Below, piece after piece: positions 1-6,777 of a DNA stretch of 7,596 nucleotides. The DNA is from Actinomycetota bacterium (lineage in GTDB: Bacteria; Actinomycetota; Humimicrobiia; Humimicrobiales; Humimicrobiaceae): NCBI GenBank assembly GCA_018897225.1, contig JAHILC010000141.1:1-7596 (forward strand). The letters run 5' to 3'. The translations under genes were made by a program, and so were the position numbers. The stretch's first letter is position 1, and each line of letters opens with the position of its first letter. The notes under the pieces were generated by a model, which saw only the letters and a list, made by a program, of their open reading frames with translations, was not told the origin of the DNA and did no database searches.

Positions 1-863
1 GGATTGGGAAGCAGCTTCCTATGGATAAAATAGAAAGAGGTATCATTACTTGCAGCAAGAACCTGAACAGGCATGGCGGCCATAACGCTGCCAGGGCAAT
101 GCTTACAATTGACAGGAATCCAAAGGAAGTTGCAGTAAAATTTAGGCAGGATGACGCAGAAGTAGTTATCGGTGGAATAGGCAAAGGTTCGGTTATGGTT
201 GAACCAAATATGGCAACCACAATGTCATTTATTGCAACAGACATTAAAATACCAAGCGAACTTCTGGACGAAGCTTTATTTGAATGCGTTGATGACACTT
301 TTAACTGCATTTCCACAGATGGATGCCAAAGCACAAATGATATGATACTTATCATAGCTAACGGCGCAAGCGGAATAGAAATAATGAGCAAAGGTGAAAA
401 TTTTGAAAATTTCAAAAGCGCTCTCTTCTATGTACTGAAATCTCTGGCATTTAAAGTTGTAGAAGATGGTGAAGGAGCAACAAAAATAATTGAAATAAAT
501 GTGGTAAAAGCAAAGGATAAAAATGAAGCGAGAAATATTGGTAAAAGGATTGCCAATTCAGTTTTATTCAAATCTGCCATGTTTGGCGAAGATTTAAACT
601 GGGGAAGAATTGCTGCAGCGATAGGTTCAGTTGAAAATCAGATTGATCAGGATAAGATAGATATTTATTTTGAAGATTTTGCAGTAATGAAAGAAGGCCA
701 GGCAATCCAGTATGACGGGGAACATGGAAATAAGCTCATGAAAAACAAACATCTTAAATTTACAGTTGATTTAAACTCTGGCAACTCTGATGCTAAAATA
801 TATACGACTGACATATCTTATGATTACATCAGGATCAATGCTGAATATAAGAAGCAGAAATAA
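1..863 (+). CDS. argJ: ArgJ, bifunctional ornithine acetyltransferase / N-acetylglutamate synthase (5' end cut off by the window)
   Basis: ArgJ moves the acetyl group from N-acetylornithine to glutamate in the cyclic arginine pathway; some members also use acetyl-CoA. The reading frame is open to the window edge: the codons before the Met at 21 read I-G-K-Q-L-P, which matches the family's internal IGxxLPMDK segment, so that Met is not the start and roughly the first third of a ~400-residue protein is missing. Counting from that Met, the self-cleavage site is intact: Lys55, then P-N-M-A-T with Thr66 as the expected N-terminal nucleophile of the beta chain. Also present are STND (104-107), DGEGATK with Glu151, LNWGRI, and the C-terminal YDYIRINAEY with Asn273. 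Departures from the usual sequence are KGSV instead of KGSG/KGAG and LTID where MTTD is common. The oxyanion-hole Thr-Gly lies just outside the window. Family assignment is secure; whether it is mono- or bifunctional cannot be told. Confidence 0.95.
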   Translation, partial: IGKQLPMDKIERGIITCSKNLNRHGGHNAARAMLTIDRNPKEVAVKFRQDDAEVVIGGIGKGSVMVEPNMATTMSFIATDIKIPSELLDEALFECVDDTFNCISTDGCQSTNDMILIIANGASGIEIMSKGENFENFKSALFYVLKSLAFKVVEDGEGATKIIEINVVKAKDKNEARNIGKRIANSVLFKSAMFGEDLNWGRIAAAIGSVENQIDQDKIDIYFEDFAVMKEGQAIQYDGEHGNKLMKNKHLKFTVDLNSGNSDAKIYTTDISYDYIRINAEYKKQK

Positions 864-921
864 TGACATAAGTCAGATATGAAAAATTTTACTTACAAAG
901 ATTTAGCAGAGGCGGGAAAAT

Positions 922-2133
922 ATGACAATCAGCAAGGATGATATAACAGAGATAAAATTACTTAAAGAAAAAGCAGCAGATGAAACTGATAAGTTCCGGG
1001 AGCGCAGTATTGAAATGGCAAATTATATATTTGATAACCCAGAGCTCAGCAATAAAGAATTTAAAACCAAAGACTATCTTATTGCTGAACTTAAAAGAAA
1101 TGATTTTCAAATTCAAGAGTGTATAGGTGGGTTTGATACAGCATTTAGAGCTAAGTTCAGCTTTGAAAAGCCAGGTCCGACCGTTGCATTTATTGCAGAA
1201 TATGACGCGCTTCCAAATATTGGTCATGCATGCCATCATCACATAATTGCGTCTGCTTCAGTAAATGTTGCAATTGCTATGAGTAAACTTGGCAGGTACC
1301 TGTGCGGAAAGATTATATGCATGGGAACACCTGCTGAGGAATGTATGGATGCAAAAGGTATGATGAGAAAAAACGGAGCTTTCGAGGGCATAGACGTAAT
1401 TCTCATGTTTCACGGTGGTTCAAGAAATAACACAAAGATAGTAGTACTTGCTGTTGATGGGCTTGAATTTAATTATAAAGGAAGGGCAGCTCATGCTGCG
1501 GCATCGCCTCATGAAGGAATAAATGCCCTTGATGCAGTTATACTACTTTTCACTTCCGTAAATGCATTAAGGCAGCAGTTAAGGGAGGATGTAAGAATAC
1601 ACGGAAATGTAATCAAGGGCGGAGATGCGGTAAATATTATTCCTGAATCTGCTTCAGCAAGATTTCAAATAAGGTCACAGCAGCGCAAGTATTTAAATGA
1701 AGTTGTAGAGAAAGTAAAGAACTGTGCCAGGGGTGCAGCGCTTCAGACTGGAGCTGAGCTGACCATATCAGTTTTTGAAGATCCTGGAAACGACCTTCTA
1801 AAAAACAACTTCTTAATTAAGGAATATGAGGAAAATTTTGGGTCATTTGGTGAAAAGATTGACGATGAGCCATTCCTGTTAGGTTCAACCGATATTGGAA
1901 ACCTAAGTTATTATATTCCAGTAATACATCCGATGGTAAAAACCGCAGAAGAAGGATGTGCTCTTCATACTGTTGAATTCTTAAATTACGGTAAAACTGA
2001 AACTGCTTATCATGGTATGATGGTTGGAATGAAATCAATAGCGATGACTGCAGTCAGAATATTAATGGACGGGCAATTCTTAAAAAATGTTAAGGAAGAT
2101 TTTATAGAAAATACTAAAAGATTAAGTCAATAA
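922..2133 (+). CDS. M20D family amidohydrolase/dipeptidase (AbgB / PM20D2-like)
   Basis: This is a cytosolic metal-dependent hydrolase of the M20D peptidase family, which cleaves amide bonds in N-acyl amino acids, aminobenzoyl-glutamate or small dipeptides. The 403 residues are full length. The catalytic domain shows AEYDALP (92-98), GHACHHH (101-107), GTPAEE (135-140) and FHGG (163-166). By comparison with plant IAA-amino acid hydrolases the likely metal ligands are Cys104, His106, Glu140, His164 and His349, with Glu139 as general base. The lid/dimerisation domain begins near GRAAHAAASPHEG (187-199), and the C-terminal part has GSTDIGN (321-327). The family motif is normally C-G-H-N/D; here it is C-H-H-H, though both ligand positions remain. 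The start at 922 is the first ATG after an in-frame stop at 880 and has an AGAGG-type site about 9 bases upstream. It lies 58 bases after argJ and 15 before the aminotransferase. Substrate unknown; an ArgE-like deacylase role is possible but unproven. Confidence 0.9.
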   Translation: MTISKDDITEIKLLKEKAADETDKFRERSIEMANYIFDNPELSNKEFKTKDYLIAELKRNDFQIQECIGGFDTAFRAKFSFEKPGPTVAFIAEYDALPNIGHACHHHIIASASVNVAIAMSKLGRYLCGKIICMGTPAEECMDAKGMMRKNGAFEGIDVILMFHGGSRNNTKIVVLAVDGLEFNYKGRAAHAAASPHEGINALDAVILLFTSVNALRQQLREDVRIHGNVIKGGDAVNIIPESASARFQIRSQQRKYLNEVVEKVKNCARGAALQTGAELTISVFEDPGNDLLKNNFLIKEYEENFGSFGEKIDDEPFLLGSTDIGNLSYYIPVIHPMVKTAEEGCALHTVEFLNYGKTETAYHGMMVGMKSIAMTAVRILMDGQFLKNVKEDFIENTKRLSQ

Positions 2134-2148
2134 GAATGAGAGACTCAA

Positions 2149-3336
2149 ATGCAATTTGCAAAAAGAATGGACAGGCTTGGTACTGAAAATGCTTTTGTGG
2201 TGCTGGCACAGGTTACAAAGCTCAAGGAAGAGGGCAAAGACATTATAAATTTTGGAGTTGGTGAACCCGACTTTGATACTCCTTTAAATATAAAAAAAGC
2301 AGGTACTAGAGCTATTGAAGAAAATAAGACTCATTACGGTCCTCCTGCCGGTATTCCTGATTTTAGAAGAGAAGTGGCAAAATATGTAAGTAAAACAAGG
2401 GGGATTGATGTTTGCCCCGATGAAGTTTTAATAACTTCAGGAGTAAAACCTATGATTTTTTATGCAATACATGCCCTTGTTGATGAAGGTGATGAGGTTG
2501 TTTATCCAAATCCCGGATATCCCATATATGAATCTATTATAAATTTTGTTGGCGGTAAGTCTGTTCCTCTGCCTTTGCTTGAAGAAAAAAAATTCTCATT
2601 TGATATAAATGATCTGAAAAAAGCAGTAACAGTAAAAACTAAAATGATTGTTATAAATTCACCGGCAAATCCCACGGGTGGAATTTTAAGCCAGGAAGAT
2701 CTTGAAGGAATTGCTGAAATTGCAATTAAAAACAATATATGGGTTTTATCAGACGAAATATATGGCAGGATAATATATAGCGGGCAGTTTAAAAGTATTT
2801 CTTCAATTCCTGGGATGAAAGAGCGAACTATTATTCTTGATGGCTTTTCAAAAATATATGCCATGACAGGATGGAGGCTAGGGTATGGAGTAATGGTAAA
2901 AGAGCTGGCAGGGCAGGCAATAAGGCTGCAGACAAATGTTGATACCTGTAGTGCAACATTTACACAATATGCCGGGATAGAAGCTTACAGAGGACCACAG
3001 GACGCTACCTATGAGATGGTTAGGGAATTTAGGGAAAGAAGAGATCTGATTGTTAAAGGCTTGAATGATATTAAAGGTATTAGCTGCCTGGTTCCTGATG
3101 GAGCATTCTATGTATTTCCAAATGTGACAAAAGTATGTAAAAATCTTGGGTTGCAGGATTCAAGAGAGCTGCAGCAGCTGATTTTACACAAGGCTGATGT
3201 TGCAGTTCTTCCAAGAACATCTTTTGGAGTAAAAAATGTTGGAGAAACAGAAGAATATATACGACTTTCTTATGCAACATCCAAAGAAAATATAATAGAA
3301 GGGTTAAGAAGAATTAAAAACCTTCTTGAAAAATAA
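2149..3336 (+). CDS. Class I/II PLP-dependent aminotransferase (aspartate-aminotransferase-like)
   Basis: A fold-type I aminotransferase that exchanges an amino acid and a 2-oxoacid using pyridoxal phosphate. The 395 residues match the usual length of the I-gamma subgroup (bacterial AspC/PatA-like enzymes). Visible in order are NFGVGEPDFDTP (34-45), the HYGPPAGIPDFR segment (62-73), NPTGG with Asn174, SDEIY with Asp202 (pyridine nitrogen) and Tyr205, SKIYAMTGWRLGY with Lys235 as the Schiff-base lysine, and IRLSYA with Arg372 for the substrate carboxylate. All core catalytic residues are present. The gene starts 15 bases after the M20D stop, so the two are almost certainly one transcription unit; its ribosome binding site is weak (GAGAG). 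Substrate preference among aspartate, alanine, aromatic or branched-chain amino acids cannot be read from the sequence. An arginine-pathway role as an acetylornithine aminotransferase is not supported, because those enzymes belong to the class III group. Confidence 0.93.
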   Translation: MQFAKRMDRLGTENAFVVLAQVTKLKEEGKDIINFGVGEPDFDTPLNIKKAGTRAIEENKTHYGPPAGIPDFRREVAKYVSKTRGIDVCPDEVLITSGVKPMIFYAIHALVDEGDEVVYPNPGYPIYESIINFVGGKSVPLPLLEEKKFSFDINDLKKAVTVKTKMIVINSPANPTGGILSQEDLEGIAEIAIKNNIWVLSDEIYGRIIYSGQFKSISSIPGMKERTIILDGFSKIYAMTGWRLGYGVMVKELAGQAIRLQTNVDTCSATFTQYAGIEAYRGPQDATYEMVREFRERRDLIVKGLNDIKGISCLVPDGAFYVFPNVTKVCKNLGLQDSRELQQLILHKADVAVLPRTSFGVKNVGETEEYIRLSYATSKENIIEGLRRIKNLLEK

Positions 3337-3407
3337 TTGAAATAAGATTTTTTTACTATAAAATTATTAGGAAACTATGTATTATTTAATTGATTGCTTT
3401 AGATCTC
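3337..3407. other. Convergent intergenic gap, no strong terminator
   Basis: This AT-rich stretch separates the ends of two convergent units. It has a run of seven T at 3348-3354 downstream of the aminotransferase, but only a possible four-base TCTT/AAGA stem with a long loop precedes it. No GC-rich hairpin is seen on either strand. Read-through or factor-dependent termination is possible. Confidence 0.5.
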
Positions 3408-4193
3408 TCATTTAGCCAGGTAAGCTGCGCCCAGAGCTCCTGTAATCTCGGGTTCTTCAGGTATATTTATTTTAACTCCAAGTTTTTCTTCAAGGGCTTT
3501 TACAACTGCAAGGTTTTTAGCAACTCCTCCGGTCATACACACAGGCTCTTCAAGCCCGATACGTTCAACCATTGATATAACCTTATTTACAATTGAATAA
3601 ACCAATCCCCTTATAATTTTATTTTTATCGATGCCCTGACCGATAAGCGATACAACTTCTGATTCTGCAAAAACGGTGCATGTAGAAGATATGTCAACTT
3701 TTTCATTTGTTTTGGTAAAAATCTCACCAAAATGTTCAAGTTTTATTTCAAGAGCTCGTGCCATAACTTCCAAAAATCTGCCTGTACCTGCTGCACATTT
3801 GTCATTCATTAAAAAATCTACCGGGCTTCCAAATCCGTCAAGCTTTATTACTTTGCTATCCTGGCCTCCAATATCAATTACGGTCTTTATTCCACTAAAG
3901 TAATTAAGAACACCACGAGCATGGCAGCTTATTTCAGTTATATTTTTATTTGCAAAAGGAATATTTATCCTGCCATATCCAGTTGCTACTATTGAATAAA
4001 CATCTTCTTTGCTTACAGACGCCTTCATGCAAGCTTCTTCAAAGGCTTTGAGCGCCGCATCCTTGCTGCTTGCACCTGTTGGAATTATAACATAAGAAAC
4101 AATCCTGCCTTTGGCGTTCGAGTCTTTATTATCCCGGCATAAAATAACAGCTTCCGTTGAAACTGAGCCTACATCTACTCCGCAAGTATACAT
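3408..4193 (-). CDS. BadF/BadG/BcrA/BcrD-type ATPase, 2-hydroxyacyl-CoA dehydratase activator (HgdC-like)
   Basis: The activator is a homodimeric ASKHA-fold ATPase with one [4Fe-4S] cluster shared between two monomers; it couples ATP hydrolysis to transfer of one low-potential electron to its dehydratase or reductase partner. The 261 residues match HgdC of Acidaminococcus in length. Seen here are the phosphate-1 loop DVGSVSTEAV (7-16), DIGGQDSK (107-114) as phosphate-2 loop, NDKCAAGTGRFLEVMA (130-145), STCTVFAESEV (170-180), and TGGVAKN (221-227). Cys133 and Cys172 are the expected cluster ligands; their 39-residue spacing equals that of Cys127/Cys166 in HgdC. The gene is the last of the minus-strand run, 44 bases after the 444-residue subunit; in classical hgdCAB operons the activator comes first. 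An AAAGGG stretch about 6 bases before the ATG is a plausible ribosome binding site. Family assignment is very secure; the partner is inferred from adjacency. Confidence 0.95.
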   Translation of the reverse strand: MYTCGVDVGSVSTEAVILCRDNKDSNAKGRIVSYVIIPTGASSKDAALKAFEEACMKASVSKEDVYSIVATGYGRINIPFANKNITEISCHARGVLNYFSGIKTVIDIGGQDSKVIKLDGFGSPVDFLMNDKCAAGTGRFLEVMARALEIKLEHFGEIFTKTNEKVDISSTCTVFAESEVVSLIGQGIDKNKIIRGLVYSIVNKVISMVERIGLEEPVCMTGGVAKNLAVVKALEEKLGVKINIPEEPEITGALGAAYLAK

Positions 4194-4237
4194 TCTTGCC
4201 CTTTCTTTTTTTGTATATAATTAGTATTTTTATAAAA

Positions 4238-5572
4238 TTAACTCTGCTCAGAATTAATTATTTCCATAAAACCCTGAATCCTTGTTAGGATCTGGCCCTC
4301 TGAAGAATTATTTTTATCCAGGCAATCACCATCAAGAATAAGAGTAGAAACATTATTATTTCTTAAAGTATCTTTTATTATTCTTGCGCTGCCGTTGCTG
4401 TGTCTGCATCCCCAGTGTGCAAATAATATCACACCGTCTATCCTGTAGCTTCTAACCATTTCAAGTATGGCTGCCATCCTGTTTTCAACACTCCCATTAA
4501 GTGGGTGAGATAACATTTTTAATGCCAGGCTTTCAAAAGGTTTTTCCCCGTCCAGTTCCGGCCAGTAAACCTGGCTGATCTCTTCAAAGACAACCCTGCA
4601 ATTATTGTTTTCGAGAATTTCGAAAATATTGTTTTTATAATATGGTTTAAGATGAAGCCATAGTATCCTTTTAGTTTTACCAATATCCTGCTTTATTTTA
4701 ATGTTAGAGCCACTTTTTTTATTACCGGACGATCCTTTTTGCTTTTCAAGAAAATCTTTAAGCTCAAAATAAATATTTTTATAGACAACTACTGCGTCTT
4801 TTGTTCCAGCCAAACCATGAAATGGAAGAATAAAACTTAACCCATTGAAATTTTTAGGATAAATTAAAAGCTCTTTCCTAATGTCGTTTACTTTTAACGC
4901 CCAATACCTGAATTCGTTTGACAATCTTATTGTATTCTTGAACTTGTCCATATCCACCTGTTTTCCCATTTTTTTACTGATGTTAGTACTAATGTCTTCA
5001 AGCTGAGATGCCAGGTATTTTATGGAATCAGCAGTTTTGTTATAAGGAACATCTATAAGATAAAAATTATCTTCAATATTATATTTTTTTGCATCAATAT
5101 AAAAAGTTTTTTGTGCAGCATCGCATGCAAGACTTGAACAAATTAAAAACTGCGGTAACGGAAACAGGTTAAGTTCAACTGCACCTGATGCGCTTCTGTG
5201 GAAAGTGCAAAGATCGGGTGTATACCATCGGGCCGAAGCTTCTTTTAAGGTTTTATCTGCAATTCCTATCCCGGCAGTAAATCCTGCCATTACTTCAGGC
5301 AGGAATGGTACCAGATCAAGGGAATGCAGCAATTCATATGGCAGGAAAAGAGACCCGTAAGCAACGGGATATTTTTGGCAGTAAGCTTTTTTTATATTTT
5401 TAATGGTTGCAATATTTAAATATTTGTCTGATTTAGATGCAAATGTCATTCCATAAACTGGAAGAACCGGCCAGCTTCCAACAATACCGAGTATTTTTTC
5501 TATATAATCTCTATTAAGATTTTTTTGAATCTTAATCTTTAACGTTTCTCTAATATTTTCAGCAAATCCCAT
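4238..5572 (-). CDS. 2-hydroxyacyl-CoA dehydratase / benzoyl-CoA reductase family subunit (HgdB/D-component), divergent clade
   Basis: Family members bind a [4Fe-4S] cluster through conserved cysteines and, once given an electron by the activator, make a ketyl radical from an acyl-CoA. Visible family features are FLPYELLHSLDLVPFLPEV (76-94, the usual 'start-of-domain' segment), a cysteine in WYTPDLCTFHR (Cys122), one in SSLACD (Cys150; Cys145 is nearby), HWGCR (Cys389), and the C-terminal SEGQILTRIQGFMEI. The three-cysteine pattern (122, 150, 389) would suit one cluster. A lysine/serine/glycine-rich linker (about 278-301) separates the N- and C-terminal halves. At 444 residues it is in the normal range. 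The WYxPDLCxxHR segment does not match the sequences I know for HgdB, FldB/C or BcrB/C, so this is probably an uncharacterised clade. It lies 31 bases downstream of the 387-residue subunit and 44 upstream of the activator. No convincing ribosome binding site precedes its ATG. Confidence 0.85.
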   Translation of the reverse strand: MGFAENIRETLKIKIQKNLNRDYIEKILGIVGSWPVLPVYGMTFASKSDKYLNIATIKNIKKAYCQKYPVAYGSLFLPYELLHSLDLVPFLPEVMAGFTAGIGIADKTLKEASARWYTPDLCTFHRSASGAVELNLFPLPQFLICSSLACDAAQKTFYIDAKKYNIEDNFYLIDVPYNKTADSIKYLASQLEDISTNISKKMGKQVDMDKFKNTIRLSNEFRYWALKVNDIRKELLIYPKNFNGLSFILPFHGLAGTKDAVVVYKNIYFELKDFLEKQKGSSGNKKSGSNIKIKQDIGKTKRILWLHLKPYYKNNIFEILENNNCRVVFEEISQVYWPELDGEKPFESLALKMLSHPLNGSVENRMAAILEMVRSYRIDGVILFAHWGCRHSNGSARIIKDTLRNNNVSTLILDGDCLDKNNSSEGQILTRIQGFMEIINSEQS

Positions 5573-5603
5573 TTTTTAGAACTTTCTTTTTACTTAAGCG
5601 CTT

Positions 5604-6767
5604 CTATAAAATTTCCAGGAATGCCTGGATTCTTGTTTTTATCTGGCCTTCTGAGAAATTATTATGTTCAATTTCCAGAAATAAGCTCTGTACACCTGTT
5701 TCGCTCAGATGTTGCCTTAACAGCGGGTAAAAAAGGAGAGTGTTATCGCAAAATTTCATGCTGAAGAAAATTACACCTTTTATATTATTATTTATAATAT
5801 TTTCTTTAACCTCTTTTAATTTTATTCCAAGATTTGCCATTCTCATACATTGAGGCTTATTTAGATATCTTGCTGCAATTGCTCCAAGCAGGCTTTCAAT
5901 AGTACTATTTTTAGAAGCGTTTTCCATATCTTCCATATCTTCTACAAGCCCTTCATAATATCTGCTTGAATTGCAAAGATCCGTAGCACCAATTTTGCAA
6001 TTTAACTCTTTAAAACTTTTCCACAGCTTGCTTTCATTTATAAAGTTGCCAATGATCATTATTCTGGGTGGAAAACCATCATTTTCACTATCACCAACGA
6101 TTTCTAACGTTGCTGATTCTTCTGCAATTTTTTCCAGGTAAGTGTGCAAATCTTGAACAAATATTTCTGGCTCCGATATCATGGATAATTTTAAAATATC
6201 AAAATAATCTGAATTGTCTACCAGGCAATTGAACTGGCTATAGTAATGGTTCAATTTCTTTAAAAGAGTCCTTTTCTTATTAACAAACTCTATTGATTTT
6301 TTCAAGAAATCAAATTCAATTTTAGATTTTTGAAGTTCACCTAAAAAACCTGCAAGCTCGAATAAATTGTTGGAGAAATGCTTTAATGAAGCGTCAGTAT
6401 TTATTCTGGGAACGTCCAGCATGAATGATGGAGTCTGCGGTTTGTAATTTTTACAGATATCATACAATCTTCGCATGCCATCGCAAGAATTAGCAAAAAC
6501 AATAGCGCTTAACTTGCTGATATCATTTAATATACTTTCCCAGCTTGACTTTAAATAGGGGCAGAAGTTTGTAGGGAAGTAACCTTCGGCTTTATCGACC
6601 CTGTCTTCACCAAGTATCCTAATTGGAGTAAATCCTGCAGAAAGAATTATTTCTTCCGGCGTGTAAGTACAAAGCCATCCGACGCGAAGCCTTTCATCTT
6701 TTGTTGTTTTAAATGAATTGGAAAAATGATTGCTGATGTTTCTTAATCGGTTTTCCGGTTCCGTCAT
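5604..6767 (-). CDS. 2-hydroxyacyl-CoA dehydratase / benzoyl-CoA reductase family second subunit
   Basis: This is the second, non-identical subunit of the dehydratase/reductase-like pair. Its N-terminal half is typical: RVGWLCTYTPEEIILSAGF (28-46, Cys33), NFCPY (Cys69), FANSCDGMRRLYDI (91-104, Cys95) and LDVPR (117-121). The middle is helical and charged; the C-terminal half has a Rossmann-like stretch (PRIMIIGNF, 234-242), KFCD (Cys340) where partner proteins usually have GCR, and SEGQIKTRIQAFLEI. Cys33, Cys69, Cys95 and Cys340 are candidate cluster ligands; which are used cannot be settled by eye. The start is constrained: an in-frame TAA lies only one codon before the ATG (TAA-AAT-ATG), and no Shine-Dalgarno sequence is present, so translation may depend on coupling to the GerMN gene, which ends 10 bases upstream. 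A nine-base tandem duplication encodes EDMEDM near residue 277. Confidence 0.85.
   Translation of the reverse strand: MTEPENRLRNISNHFSNSFKTTKDERLRVGWLCTYTPEEIILSAGFTPIRILGEDRVDKAEGYFPTNFCPYLKSSWESILNDISKLSAIVFANSCDGMRRLYDICKNYKPQTPSFMLDVPRINTDASLKHFSNNLFELAGFLGELQKSKIEFDFLKKSIEFVNKKRTLLKKLNHYYSQFNCLVDNSDYFDILKLSMISEPEIFVQDLHTYLEKIAEESATLEIVGDSENDGFPPRIMIIGNFINESKLWKSFKELNCKIGATDLCNSSRYYEGLVEDMEDMENASKNSTIESLLGAIAARYLNKPQCMRMANLGIKLKEVKENIINNNIKGVIFFSMKFCDNTLLFYPLLRQHLSETGVQSLFLEIEHNNFSEGQIKTRIQAFLEIL
5922..5939. repeat. Two-copy 9-bp tandem repeat inside the 387-residue subunit gene
   Basis: The nonamer TTCCATATC occurs twice back to back (GATATGGAA on the coding strand). It stays in frame and encodes E-D-M twice, in a surface-like acidic stretch. 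It is a small slippage-prone repeat with no sign of disrupting the gene. Confidence 0.9.
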
Positions 6768-6777
6768 ATTTTAAATG

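Noticed and set aside
864..875. Short inverted repeat TGAC-ATAA-GTCA right after the argJ stop
   Set aside because: The stem is only four bases and no T-run follows, so it is not a credible terminator; it may be a chance palindrome.
958..1242. Minus-strand open frame opposite the M20D gene
   Set aside because: It lies fully inside a gene with intact family motifs and has no recognisable domain or ribosome binding site; it is an antisense shadow.
3324..3354. Possible terminator after the aminotransferase: TCTT/AAGA pairing followed by seven T
   Set aside because: A four-base AT-rich stem with a loop of about 17 bases would not be stable enough to call.
3676..3903. Plus-strand open frame opposite the activator gene
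   Set aside because: It overlaps the cluster-binding core of the activator on the other strand and resembles no protein; it is a shadow frame.
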